The notes below the pieces were generated by a model. That model was not told the origin of the DNA and searched no databases. It saw nothing but the letters and a program-made list of their open reading frames with translations. Positions 53,745-62,246 of a stretch of DNA of 64,000 nucleotides are shown here, piece after piece. The stretch is taken from NCBI RefSeq assembly GCF_900115625.1, contig NZ_FOXD01000014.1, positions 1 to 64,000 on the forward strand, in the 5' to 3' direction. Position 1 is the first letter of the stretch. Every line of letters begins with the position of its first letter. The translations under genes were made by a program, and so were the position numbers. Source of the DNA: Salibacterium halotolerans (GTDB taxonomy: Bacteria; Bacillota; Bacilli; Bacillales; Marinococcaceae).

Positions 53745-55157
53745 CTACTGCAGCTCTTTCATTTTCTCTATTTTGGAAAGCGCTTCTGCCGTCACTTTCA
53801 TCTCCTCTTCGGTAAGCGTACGCAAATCAACCAGTATTTTCTCATGTTTCACCCTGACCGCGATAGGAGGATCGGAATACGTACGAAGACACGCAGCCGC
53901 TTCCTCAGCGGATAGAGAAGATGGAGTAATGGCAGCGGCGGCTGTTGGAAGTTCCACCTCCGGCATCGTTCCGCCGCCGACTCTGGAGTATTCATCTTCC
54001 ACAGCCGCTTTCCACGTCGACAGCTGCAGGGAATTCAGAAATATTTCGGCCCGCCTTTTCACTTCCTCTTTTGTTTCCAGTACCATCCGGACGGCCGGTA
54101 TTTCTGTTTCCCTGTTCCCCGCGTAAGCTTTCAATGTTTCTTCAAGTGCAGCGATTGTCATTTTATCTACACGCAGCACTCGTGCCAGCTGATGTTTTTT
54201 TAAACGGTCGATCCATTTCTTCCGCCCCGCTATAATGCCTGCCTGGGGACCGCCGAGAAGCTTATCTCCTGAAAAGGTCACCAGGTCAGCACCGGTGGCA
54301 AGCGCTTCTTTCACGGTAGGTTCCGATCCAATTCCATGTTCTTTAAAATCATACAGAGCGCCGCTCCCGAGATCTTCATAAACAATCATATCCTGCTGCT
54401 GTTCTGCGGCCACTTCTGTGAGCTCCGAAAGCGGTACTTCTTCGGTGAATCCAATCGTTTTAAAATTACTGGTATGTACCTTCATCAGCATCGCTGTATC
54501 CGGCCCGACCGCCTGTTCATAATCCCTGCGGTGGGTTTTGTTCGTCGTGCCTACTTCCACAAGTGCCGCCCCGCTTTCTTCCATAATAGAAGACACACGG
54601 AATGAACCTCCTATTTCCACGAGCTGTCCGCGGGAGACGATGACCTCTCTTTTTTTTGCCAGTGCTTTCAATACCATATAAACGGCAGCCGCGTTATTGT
54701 TAACAACCATGGCAGCTTCAGCACCGGTGACAGTCTGAATTAAATCTTCCAGAATATCATGGCGTGACCCGCGCCCGCCGGAAGAGATGTCGTATTCAAG
54801 GCTGGAGTACCCTGCAGCAGCCTCGGCTGCCTTTTTAACGGCTTCATCACTCATATTTGCCCGTCCGAGGTTCGTATGAAGAATGGTACCTGTTGCATTA
54901 ATCACCTGCTTCAGACGGCTTTTTCGAAAGGATTCGAAACGGCCGGACACCTGCTGCAGCAGGTAGGTTTCCACTTCATTCTGCGAAGAAAGGTCAGGGC
55001 CTGTTTCATGAAGCCATTCTTCCCGAAGCCGGTTCATCTCCAGGCGCAGCCAATCTGTCAGCAGGTTTTCATTACCGAGTTCCTGCTTCATTTCAAGAAA
55101 CCTATGTTTATTCTGCATCTCATGAACAGGGGGAATCCACCGCAGTTTCTCTTTCAT
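53745..55157 (-). CDS. selA: L-seryl-tRNA(Sec) selenium transferase SelA
   Basis: A 470-residue PLP enzyme that converts Ser-tRNA(Sec) to Sec-tRNA(Sec) using selenophosphate. The N-terminal domain (1-75) includes LRWIPPVHEMQNKHRF. The core starts INATGTILHTNLGRA (about 85), and the PLP Lys is in DLVTFSGDKLLGGPQAGII (about 285-300). VVNNNAAAVYMVLKAL, GGSFRVSS, EVGTTNKTHRRDY and the late RVGGGTMPEVELPT fit SelA. The ATG at 55157 has GGAAGTG eight bases upstream. It is divergent from selD across 167 bases that contain an attenuator-like hairpin. Confidence 0.96.
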   Translation of the reverse strand: MKEKLRWIPPVHEMQNKHRFLEMKQELGNENLLTDWLRLEMNRLREEWLHETGPDLSSQNEVETYLLQQVSGRFESFRKSRLKQVINATGTILHTNLGRANMSDEAVKKAAEAAAGYSSLEYDISSGGRGSRHDILEDLIQTVTGAEAAMVVNNNAAAVYMVLKALAKKREVIVSRGQLVEIGGSFRVSSIMEESGAALVEVGTTNKTHRRDYEQAVGPDTAMLMKVHTSNFKTIGFTEEVPLSELTEVAAEQQQDMIVYEDLGSGALYDFKEHGIGSEPTVKEALATGADLVTFSGDKLLGGPQAGIIAGRKKWIDRLKKHQLARVLRVDKMTIAALEETLKAYAGNRETEIPAVRMVLETKEEVKRRAEIFLNSLQLSTWKAAVEDEYSRVGGGTMPEVELPTAAAAITPSSLSAEEAAACLRTYSDPPIAVRVKHEKILVDLRTLTEEEMKVTAEALSKIEKMKELQ

Positions 55158-55187
55158 CAATACGTCACTTCCTTGTTTTTTAGAAAG

Positions 55188-55222
55188 AAACAGCCGGTGC
55201 CGGAAAACGGAGCCGGCTGTTT
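55188..55222 (-). promoter_or_regulatory. Attenuator-like hairpin in the selA leader
   Basis: AAACAGCCGG (55188-55197) pairs with CCGGCTGTTT (55213-55222), a ten-base perfect stem in the 5' leader of selA on the minus strand, followed there by CTTTCT. No gene ends nearby on the minus strand, so it is not an ordinary gene-end terminator. Confidence 0.5.
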
Positions 55223-55258
55223 TCTCTCTATCCAGTGTCCGCTTTTATTTTAGTGTAT

Positions 55259-55291
55259 CGTTTGTGTTCATGCAAACAAACGACGTATACT
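55259..55291 (+). promoter_or_regulatory. Putative selD promoter with inverted repeat
   Basis: CGTTTGT (55259-55265) and ACAAACG (55276-55282) are inverted repeats ten bases apart. TATACT (55286-55291) is a fair -10 with a weak -35 (TTGTGT at 55262) inside the repeat. An operator here would control selD. ACAAACGA also appears upstream of phnD (minus strand, near 59047-59055). Confidence 0.45.
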
Positions 55292-55324
55292 GTAATCAGT
55301 AAAGACAGCAGGGAGGTGGACGCA

Positions 55325-56377
55325 GTGAGCAGAGGCGAAGAAATCAAATTGACCAGCCTTTCCACAAAAGCTGGTTGAGGATGCAAAATCGGTCCCGAGG
55401 ACCTGGCGCAGGTGCTGCGTCATTTACCAAAGCGAGATAAAGACCCCAACCTTATTGTAGGGGTGAACACATCCGATGACGGCGGCGTCTATAAATTAAC
55501 CGATGACATCGCTCTCGTTCAGTCCGTAGACTATTTCACCCCGATTGTCGATGACCCTTACATGTTCGGTCAGATTGCCGCGGCGAATGCATTAAGTGAC
55601 ATCTATGCGATGGGCGGAAAACCAACCACCGTACTTAACATCGTCGGCTTTCCAATTAACGACCTTCCCGACGAGATTCTAGCCGGGATCATGAAAGGAT
55701 CGGCTGATAAAGTCGATGAGTCCGGAGCAGCCATTGCAGGCGGCCATTCGATAGATGATCAGGAGCCGAAATTTGGACTGTCCGCCACCGGCATCGTTCA
55801 TCCGGACAAGGTATGGGCCAACAACGGGGCACGCCCTGGTGATGTGCTTGTGCTGACAAAACCGATTGGTGTGGGTATCTTGACGACGGCTATTAAACGA
55901 AGCAGGATCACCCCCGCACAGGAAGATAAAGTGACTAACGTGATGGCAGAGCTCAATGATACCGCCGCGGAAACGTTAAAATCCTTCCATCCGCATGCCG
56001 TAACAGATGTGACCGGCTTCGGACTTCTTGGACATGGATTTGAAATGGCCGATGCTTCCGATGTAACATTCACTTTTCACGCAGATGATGTACCGGTTCT
56101 TGAAGGAGCATATGAGCTGGCTGAACAGGGAGTCATGCCCGGAGGTTCAAAAGCCAACGCATCGTATCTAAAGGATCATATAGATCAAGACGAAGGCGTA
56201 TCCGATCTTACCACCGCTGTTCTTTATGACGCGGTCACATCAGGCGGACTGCTTATTGCAATGGATCCCGGCGAAGCAGCGCAGTACGTGAACGACATGC
56301 ACGAGAAGGGGAAAACCGATACCGCCATCGTCGGTGTTGTAGAACAACAGAACAGCCGCCCTATCCAGATAAAATAA
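55325..56377 (+). CDS. selD: Selenophosphate synthetase SelD, itself a selenoprotein
   Basis: A 350-residue enzyme that makes selenophosphate from selenide and ATP. The GTG start at 55325 follows GGGAGGTG. Codon 18 is TGA (55376-55378), set in KAG-TGA-GCKIGPEDL, exactly the catalytic Cys/Sec position of SelD. The frame continues into VGVNTSDDGGVYKL, VDYFTPIVDDPYMFGQIAAANALSD (part: DYFTPIVDDPYMFG), AGGHSIDDQEPKFG and TDVTGFGLLGHG. Candidate SECIS stems are GGTCC/GGACC 12 bases after the TGA, or ACCTG/CAGGT a little later. Without readthrough the start half would be lost, so Sec insertion is needed for activity. Confidence 0.95.
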
Positions 56378-56421
56378 CATTTTAGGTGAAGCAGATTGAG
56401 ATGCTGCAGCCTCTGAATAGG

Positions 56422-56465
56422 AAAAACGCTTCCGACTATCGTTTTTGATAGTCGGAAGCGTTTTT
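56422..56465. terminator. Bidirectional terminator between selD and phnC
   Basis: An 18-base stem: AAAACGCTTCCGACTATC pairs with GATAGTCGGAAGCGTTTT around a GTTTTT loop, with A-run and T-run on both sides. It closes selD (+) and the selB-to-phnC unit (-). Confidence 0.93.
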
Positions 56466-56520
56466 AGAATCCCTATTTTATGATGATGGCTGTCTCTAAT
56501 ATTTAAGCCGGACTCTGTCT

Positions 56521-57270
56521 TCAGGTATGGATTGATTTTCCGTAAATCCTTTCCAAATTTCCGTTGTCGAGTTGGTCCGGCGGTCCGTCATAAATGACTT
56601 CTCCGCCGGCAAGTCCGATGACTCTTGTCGCAAATGACCTTGCCAACGCGACATCATGCACATTAATAAGTGACATCAAATGCTGTTTGTCATGCACGTC
56701 TTTTAATATGCCAAATACGGACCGGGCCGTACCTGGATCGAGACTCGCCACCGGCTCATCTCCAAGAAACACTTCCGGTTCCTGCATGAGGGCGCGTGCG
56801 ATCCCCACACGCTGTTTCTGCCCGCCGCTTAACGCTTCCACGCGGCGCTGTGCCATATCAAGCAGTCCCACTTCTTCGAGTACACGCCTGACTTTCTGCT
56901 TTTCACTCTCGTTGAAAAAGCCAACCGCATTTGCAAACGACCGGCGTTTTCCGAACAATCCGGTTAATACATTCTGCTGCACCGTAAGCCTTGGAATCAG
57001 ATGAAAATGTTGAAATATCATGCCGGCCCGGCTCCGCCATTTCCGTTTATCTGCCTCGGGCATCTGCTGAAGGTTTTTCCCCTGGATGAGCACCTGCCCC
57101 TCTGTCACGGGCTGAAGCGCATTAATCGTACGGATTAATGTTGATTTCCCGGCACCGCTCGGGCCGAGAACACATACAAATTCGCCGGGATAGAGCGAAA
57201 GATGTACACCACTTACCGCCGGTTCTTCTGCCTTAGGGTAATAAACTGTCACATCGTCCAGCTCGATCAT
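56521..57270 (-). CDS. phnC: PhnC-like ABC ATPase
   Basis: A 249-residue ATPase of the phosphonate importer type. Walker A is VLGPSGAGKSTLIRTIN (about 33), the PhnC-typical segment is RAGMIFQHFHLIPRLTVQQNVLTG, the signature is EALSGGQKQRVGIARALMQ, and Walker B is PEVFLGDEPVASLDP, with the switch His in LINVHDVALA. The ATG at 57270 (MIELDDVTVYYP) follows GAGGG; a TTG six bases earlier overlaps the site. It is the last gene of the run selB - glycosyltransferase - phnD - phnE - phnC. Whether it imports phosphonate, phosphite or a selenium compound is open. Confidence 0.9.
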   Translation of the reverse strand: MIELDDVTVYYPKAEEPAVSGVHLSLYPGEFVCVLGPSGAGKSTLIRTINALQPVTEGQVLIQGKNLQQMPEADKRKWRSRAGMIFQHFHLIPRLTVQQNVLTGLFGKRRSFANAVGFFNESEKQKVRRVLEEVGLLDMAQRRVEALSGGQKQRVGIARALMQEPEVFLGDEPVASLDPGTARSVFGILKDVHDKQHLMSLINVHDVALARSFATRVIGLAGGEVIYDGPPDQLDNGNLERIYGKSIHT

Positions 57271-57293
57271 TTCCAACCCTCTTTTCCATCAGA

Positions 57294-58055
57294 CTATATC
57301 ACACGTTTTCGTACAAAAGCTCCGAACAGATCCACCACAATAACAAGCAGCATAATAAACAGAACTTCCACGGTTACAGCTGAATATTGAAAGCTGTTAA
57401 AATCATTGATCAGCTTCTGACCGATTCCGCCACCGCCGATAAAGCCCAGAATCAGGGACGTCCGGATCGCCACTTCAAACCGGTAGAAATAATGTGACAA
57501 CACGTTCGGCCAGATTTGTGGTACCACAGCGAAAAGATTACCGATCCTGCGTCCGGAACCGACCGACTTCATAGCTTCCTGAGGCCCTGGATCAGCCGCT
57601 TCAATGAGCTCGGATATTAATTTACCGAGCACACCGATATTGTGAAGCAGAATCGCAATAACCGCTGGAAACGGCCCGAGCCCGAGTACGACGACGAAGA
57701 TGAGCCCGAACACGATTTCAGGAATGGACCTTAAAATCGACAGAAAAAAACGAAGCAGATAATACAGAACCGGATTCGCCGCTGTATTTTTTGCTGCAGC
57801 AAAACTAAGCGGAACCGCGGACAAAAGCGCAAAAAATGTGCCGAGAAAGGCAATGGCAAGCGTAACAAGAGCCGGATCTATTAAATTCGGAGCAATATCA
57901 AAGGAAGGAGGAAAAAACTGTTCGCGTACAAACGTGACAGCATCATCAAACTCCCGAAAACTGCTCCATTCAAATTCGGTTTTTCCCATGCTCCACCAGG
58001 TAAACACGGCAAGCAGAAGTCCGTATATCCACGCTCTTTTTCGTAACCAGGTCAT
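57294..58055 (-). CDS. phnE: PhnE-like ABC permease
   Basis: A 253-residue permease with about six membrane helices. The EAA loop reads LIEAADPGPQEAMKSVGSGR (about 148-167), and the conserved end GFIGGGGIGQKLINDFNSFQY is diagnostic of PhnE. One permease gene is present, presumably acting as a homodimer. AAGGAGCAGAAGCA precedes the ATG. It lies 29 bases after phnD and 23 bases before phnC, so the three are one operon. Confidence 0.9.
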   Translation of the reverse strand: MTWLRKRAWIYGLLLAVFTWWSMGKTEFEWSSFREFDDAVTFVREQFFPPSFDIAPNLIDPALVTLAIAFLGTFFALLSAVPLSFAAAKNTAANPVLYYLLRFFLSILRSIPEIVFGLIFVVVLGLGPFPAVIAILLHNIGVLGKLISELIEAADPGPQEAMKSVGSGRRIGNLFAVVPQIWPNVLSHYFYRFEVAIRTSLILGFIGGGGIGQKLINDFNSFQYSAVTVEVLFIMLLVIVVDLFGAFVRKRVI

Positions 58056-58084
58056 TGCTTCTGCTCCTTTAGCTTAAACAACTT

Positions 58085-59014
58085 CTACTCTTCAACACTG
58101 TCCATGTTCAGCATGCCAAAATCTGCCGCGGCCTGGGCAATGTCTTTATAATGGCTGTGATCTGTTTCCACAAATGCAGAAGCGCCGCCGAAGATTTCAA
58201 GAATCTGTTCATCTTCAATGGCCGTGAAAGCATCCTGAAACTGCTGTTTGACTTCATCACTCATGCCGGACCGGGCCGCCCAAGGGTACTGATAAATCTG
58301 ATCGGACTGCCAGATTTTTTTCACCTTGCTTTCATCAATCGTTCCTGCTTCCACCAGTTCGTTGTAAATGGCACTGTCAATGGCACCGGCATCCACTTTC
58401 TTGTTCGCTACTGCATTGGCCGTCACATCGTGGGAGCCGGTATAGCGGACCGATTGAAAGTCATTGTTTTCCTCGGATTCAAAGACACCGCGGTCTCTCA
58501 ATTCAAGCCCGGGCATTAACGAACCGGAAGTAGAAGAGACGCTGCCGAATGCAAAATTAACATCTCCAGGCTGCTCCAGCATTTCATCGAGACTGTCCCA
58601 CGGCTTATCCACATGGGAAATAATATAGGAATGATAATAAGGCTTACCGCCGATTTCCTGTGTGAGAATCGCTTGTGCTCCGCTTTCTTCATTAGCAATG
58701 ACGTAGGTAAGCGGGCCTAAATAAGCAAGATCGATACGACCGAAATTCAGGGCTTCCACCACAGCATTATAGCTTGGATAGTGGTCCACCGCGACCCCGC
58801 GGTCCATCGACTCATTCAACGTGTTCTCGAGTGCATCCAGGCCGTCCTGCATTTCCCCGGCAGACTGGGCGGGAATCACAGCTACCTTCAGTTGTTCACC
58901 GGAATCACTGCTGCTGCTTTCTCCACCGTTTTCCGTATTATCTTCCGTGCCTCCGCCGCATGCTCCAAGCATCAGTGCAAGAGACGCCAATACTCCTATT
59001 AACGACTTTTTCAT
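58085..59014 (-). CDS. phnD: PhnD-like substrate-binding lipoprotein
   Basis: A 309-residue lipoprotein. The signal peptide ends LMLGACGGG (Cys near 19), and an acidic Ser/Gly linker follows. The PhnD domain has LKVAVIPAQSAGEM, GVAVDHYPSYNAVVEALNFGRIDLAYLGP (part: FGRIDLAYLGP), FAFGSVSSTSGSLMPGL (the Ser/Thr-rich anion site, about 155) and VDAGAIDSAIYNEL. Family members bind phosphonate, phosphite or phosphate-like oxyanions through such Ser/Thr/Tyr groups. GGGGGTACATAAAC precedes the ATG. It starts 74 bases after the glycosyltransferase stop, with an ACAAACGA motif in between. Confidence 0.9.
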   Translation of the reverse strand: MKKSLIGVLASLALMLGACGGGTEDNTENGGESSSSDSGEQLKVAVIPAQSAGEMQDGLDALENTLNESMDRGVAVDHYPSYNAVVEALNFGRIDLAYLGPLTYVIANEESGAQAILTQEIGGKPYYHSYIISHVDKPWDSLDEMLEQPGDVNFAFGSVSSTSGSLMPGLELRDRGVFESEENNDFQSVRYTGSHDVTANAVANKKVDAGAIDSAIYNELVEAGTIDESKVKKIWQSDQIYQYPWAARSGMSDEVKQQFQDAFTAIEDEQILEIFGGASAFVETDHSHYKDIAQAAADFGMLNMDSVEE

Positions 59015-59088
59015 GTTTATGTACCCCCTGTTTGGTGTCTACCTTTCGTTTGTTCACAGAACGTGTAAAGAAATCCACCGCACCGGAT

Positions 59089-60114
59089 TCATCTCAGAAG
59101 CGAGTCGTATAGAAAGGTGTACTCGGCTGCTTCTTCTTCCGGGCAGTGGTATCGTGCCGCATATTTTTCTGCCTCACCGGCAGCTTGGCGGTACAAGGAC
59201 GTGTCTCTCATTAACATGTCAAGAATCTCCACGAATTCCTGCGGCGTTGAAAACAGCCATCCGTTCCTGCCGTGAGCAATAACACTTTCGCTGCCGCCGT
59301 TTTTTCTGGCAAGTGCAGGCACACCGTGCATCATGCCCTCCAGCAGACTCATCGGCTGTCCTTCGGAAACAGAAGTATTCAGCACAACATCAGCCCATTG
59401 ATAAAATCCCGACATATCTTTGCGCTTCACAGGTGGATACCGGAAAAACCAAGACAACTCTTGTTCCGCCTGCTCCACTTCCTTTTTCACCTGTTCATCC
59501 ATCTCTTCGCCTAAGACCAGTAACTGAAGATCCGGAAAGCGTGAAAGATTTTTTTGAAGAGCACTGCACACATACAACACATCTTTCACGGGACGAAGGC
59601 CGGCCGGGAGAAGAAGCTTCGGTGATCCTTCCGGAAGAACCGGTACCGCCTCCGGTTTCTCCGGCGGTATATCCACTCCTTGAGGTATAACCGTCACCTT
59701 ACTTGAAAGCCTCGGAAAACTTTCCACGATTTTTTGTTCCGCATCTCCCGTAAAAACCGTCACCGCTCCGGCATCTGCCAGAAACTGCTCCATGTTCTGT
59801 TTTTTCACAGCATCCTGCAGATCAATATTAATATCCGTACCGCCGCTCGTTACCACAAGCGGTTTCCTGATACGAAGACGATGTGCTTCCACAAACTCGG
59901 CGGCCCGGCGTGCATGAAGGGCATGAACGATATCTGCTCTTTCCAGTTTCTCATCAAGCGGGGAGTCCTCTTCTTCAAACGCATACACCATCACCTCATG
60001 CCCCGCTTTTTCCAGATAAGTTTTCATGCGTCCGGCCGTGGCCGCATTTCCACGAGCAGTGTAGTAATACGGCGTCAAATACAGAATGCAGAGCGGATCA
60101 GGTACGGTTGTCAT
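59089..60114 (-). CDS. Family-4 glycosyltransferase, SenB-like selenosugar synthase candidate
   Basis: A 341-residue GT-B glycosyltransferase. The N-terminal domain has ILYLTPYYYTARGNAATAGRM, IVHALHARRAAEFVEAHRLR and PLVVTSGGTDINIDLQ. The C-terminal domain has KLLLPAGLRPVKDVLYV, the GT4 E-x7-E motif in SEGQPMSLLEGMMHG, and NGGSESVIAHGRNGWL. The RGN-x-x-T, ALHARR and GTD patterns are those I associate with SenB (TIGR04348), which couples selenophosphate to a UDP-sugar; this is recognition, not a search. The ATG at 60114 overlaps selB by 17 bases with GGAG upstream. Alternatively it is an ordinary GT4 enzyme. Confidence 0.8.
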   Translation of the reverse strand: MTTVPDPLCILYLTPYYYTARGNAATAGRMKTYLEKAGHEVMVYAFEEEDSPLDEKLERADIVHALHARRAAEFVEAHRLRIRKPLVVTSGGTDINIDLQDAVKKQNMEQFLADAGAVTVFTGDAEQKIVESFPRLSSKVTVIPQGVDIPPEKPEAVPVLPEGSPKLLLPAGLRPVKDVLYVCSALQKNLSRFPDLQLLVLGEEMDEQVKKEVEQAEQELSWFFRYPPVKRKDMSGFYQWADVVLNTSVSEGQPMSLLEGMMHGVPALARKNGGSESVIAHGRNGWLFSTPQEFVEILDMLMRDTSLYRQAAGEAEKYAARYHCPEEEAAEYTFLYDSLLR

Positions 60115-62014
60115 TCGGATTTCTCCAGACTCGCTGCTCGTTCTCCCATTTGGTCCATTTCTGTTCATCCAGCCATTCCAGAAATGGAACGAGAAACTTT
60201 CTTGACACAGGCAGTATTTCTTTGGCCTGCTGCAGCGTGAATGCCCCGGGATGGGAGGTGCGCAGCAACTCTTTTGCTTCCTGCAGCTTTGAAACCTCTC
60301 TTATATGTCTGTCGTCCATGGCTGAAGCCGTGCCGGACTGGAGCAGGGCATAGCGGAATTCATTTCCCAGTTCTTTCGGTATTCCCTGTTCGTCCATGTA
60401 TTCCTGCCACGGCCGGGGAGCGATCCCGTCCTGGTGCCAGCTGCTGCGGGCCTGTTCCATTCTGCGTTCCCATCCTTCAGGATAGGACGGAACATGCGAA
60501 AAAACGGCTGCATACTGTTTCTGCCGCGAAATCAGTTTCTGTTCCACTGCTTCTTCAAAAAAACGTTCGGCAAGTTCCTTAGGCAGGGCACCGGATGTAA
60601 ACAAAGAAAGCTCGCGTTTGTTTTTCCCGCTGCGCAGGGGATACTGCTCGTGAAACGCACGCAGTTCGGCAAGTATGCTCTCCATGTATTCGTCATAAAG
60701 CTCCTGCAAAGCGATTCTGCCGTTATCATACGTTTTGGCCTGCTCTTTTTGAAGCAGTTCTGCCACCACATTTTCGGCGTCTTCCTGGAGCAGCCCTGTT
60801 TCTTTAGCCAGCTGTTCAGACGACAGCCACTTATATTCACGGAGCGCTTCCTGCACGTGTTCCTCGGGCGTCCCCTGTTTTTCCTGCTGCAGCCGGTTAA
60901 TCGAGTACGCGCCAAAACGAAGTCGTTCGGCATTCGGATTCAGAACCCAGCCTCCTCCGATTGTCTCCATCGGGGAAGGCCTGCGTAAAATAAAACGATC
61001 CGCTCTTTTCGTTACGACCGGCCCGTCCAGTACGAGCTGGCACAACACTTCCTGTTTTTCCCCAGGCTCCAGTACATTCCGGTCAAAAAAAACAATCGTA
61101 CCAAATACCTCTGCCGTTCCGAGATGAAGCTTTACCGAACCGCGCTGTTTCAGAGTGTGTACCGTTTCCTGCGACGTATAGAGCACGACATTGAGCCGCT
61201 CGGTCGTCACATAATGTTCCGCCGAGACAACAACATCGCCGCGTTTCAGCTCCTCTCTATCCACCCCGCCTATATTCATGGCAAGACGCTGCCCGGCGAT
61301 TCCTTTGTCCACCCGCGTGCCGTGCCGCTGGAGCTGCCGGATCTTCCCTTTTTTGCGGAGGGGAAGCATCTGCACCGTATCTCCTTCTTTAATCTGCCCT
61401 TCGTACACCGTCCCACGTACCACGGTTCCCTGGCCGTGAACAGAAAACACTTGATCGATGGGCAGACGGAACGCACCTCTGGCCTCCCGCACAGAAAGAC
61501 GATCCAGTATATCCGTTATGACCGAACGCACCTGTTCGATGCCGCTGCCGGATAGGCTGTCCACAAATACCATTTCCGCCTGCTCAAACGGAGTTCCCTG
61601 CACTTCACTCCGGATATCCTCTCCAGCCAGTTCCCGGAGATCCTCTTCCACTTTGTCCGCTTTGGTCACTGCGATCAGTCCGCCGGTCACGCCAAGAAGA
61701 GATAATATTTCAAGATGTTCTTTCGTCTGCGGCATCACCCCTTCGTCTGCCGCGACCGTTAACACCACCGCGTCAATGCCTGCCACGCCTGCAATCATCT
61801 GCCGGATAAAACGTTCGTGTCCCGGAACATCAATAATGGAGACTTCCATATCGTCTCTGAGCTGAAGCGGGGCAAATCCGGGTTCAATCGAGACACTCCG
61901 CTCCTTTTCTTCTTTCAGCCGGTCGGTGTCATGATCGGTCAATGCTTTGGTCAGGGCTGTTTTTCCGTGGTCTATATGTCCGGCCATTCCAATGGTATAC
62001 ATACGCTGTGCCAT
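60098..62014 (-). CDS. selB: Selenocysteine-specific elongation factor SelB
   Basis: A 638-residue GTPase that carries Sec-tRNA(Sec) to UGA codons marked by a SECIS stem. The G domain starts TIGMAGHIDHGKTALTKALT (P-loop about 13), then DVPGHERFIRQM and AVTKADKVEED. EF-Tu-like domains 2 and 3 follow (180-370), with GQGTVVRGTV and ILRRPSPMETIGGGWVLNP. Winged-helix repeats fill about 400-638, ending in VSRKFLVPFLEWLDEQKWT, which bind the SECIS. The length fits bacterial SelB. The gene is divergent from tRNA-Sec by 136 bases. Confidence 0.96.
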   Translation of the reverse strand: MAQRMYTIGMAGHIDHGKTALTKALTDHDTDRLKEEKERSVSIEPGFAPLQLRDDMEVSIIDVPGHERFIRQMIAGVAGIDAVVLTVAADEGVMPQTKEHLEILSLLGVTGGLIAVTKADKVEEDLRELAGEDIRSEVQGTPFEQAEMVFVDSLSGSGIEQVRSVITDILDRLSVREARGAFRLPIDQVFSVHGQGTVVRGTVYEGQIKEGDTVQMLPLRKKGKIRQLQRHGTRVDKGIAGQRLAMNIGGVDREELKRGDVVVSAEHYVTTERLNVVLYTSQETVHTLKQRGSVKLHLGTAEVFGTIVFFDRNVLEPGEKQEVLCQLVLDGPVVTKRADRFILRRPSPMETIGGGWVLNPNAERLRFGAYSINRLQQEKQGTPEEHVQEALREYKWLSSEQLAKETGLLQEDAENVVAELLQKEQAKTYDNGRIALQELYDEYMESILAELRAFHEQYPLRSGKNKRELSLFTSGALPKELAERFFEEAVEQKLISRQKQYAAVFSHVPSYPEGWERRMEQARSSWHQDGIAPRPWQEYMDEQGIPKELGNEFRYALLQSGTASAMDDRHIREVSKLQEAKELLRTSHPGAFTLQQAKEILPVSRKFLVPFLEWLDEQKWTKWENEQRVWRNPNDNRT

Positions 62015-62101
62015 GTTGATTCCCGCCTTTTTACAATCAAGCCTTTTCTTTATCTTTCATCATACTACATGTCGAAAACCAACGAAAATGAAACGGAGTT
62101 G

Positions 62102-62130
62102 TTGCATTGTTAGAAAGGAAGGCGTAAAAT
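62102..62130 (+). promoter_or_regulatory. tRNA-Sec promoter
   Basis: TTGCAT (62102-62107) and TAAAAT (62125-62130) are separated by 17 bases, placing the transcription start about 14 bases before the tRNA-Sec 5' end. Confidence 0.75.
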
Positions 62131-62150
62131 ACGTCCCGTATTAAAAACGT

Positions 62151-62246
62151 GGGGCCGGTTGCGATGCTGGTGCACGCCAAAGTCTTCAAAACTTCAGGGA
62201 GGCGCGTGCCGTCTCCGCTGGGTTCGATTCCCAGACGGTCCCGCCA
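62151..62246 (+). tRNA. selC: tRNA-Sec (anticodon TCA)
   Basis: A 96-base tRNA with encoded CCA. The acceptor GGGGCCG pairs with CGGTCCC (one G-U), with an eighth pair that is G-A. The anticodon arm is AAGT-CTTCAAA-ACTT with TCA in the loop, reading UGA. A long variable arm (GGAGGC/GCC...CTCC) and a T-arm CTGGG-TTCGATT-CCCAG follow, with discriminator G. The oversized variable and acceptor arms are the hallmark of tRNA-Sec. It is divergent from selB. An integrated element starts right after the CCA. Confidence 0.95.
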
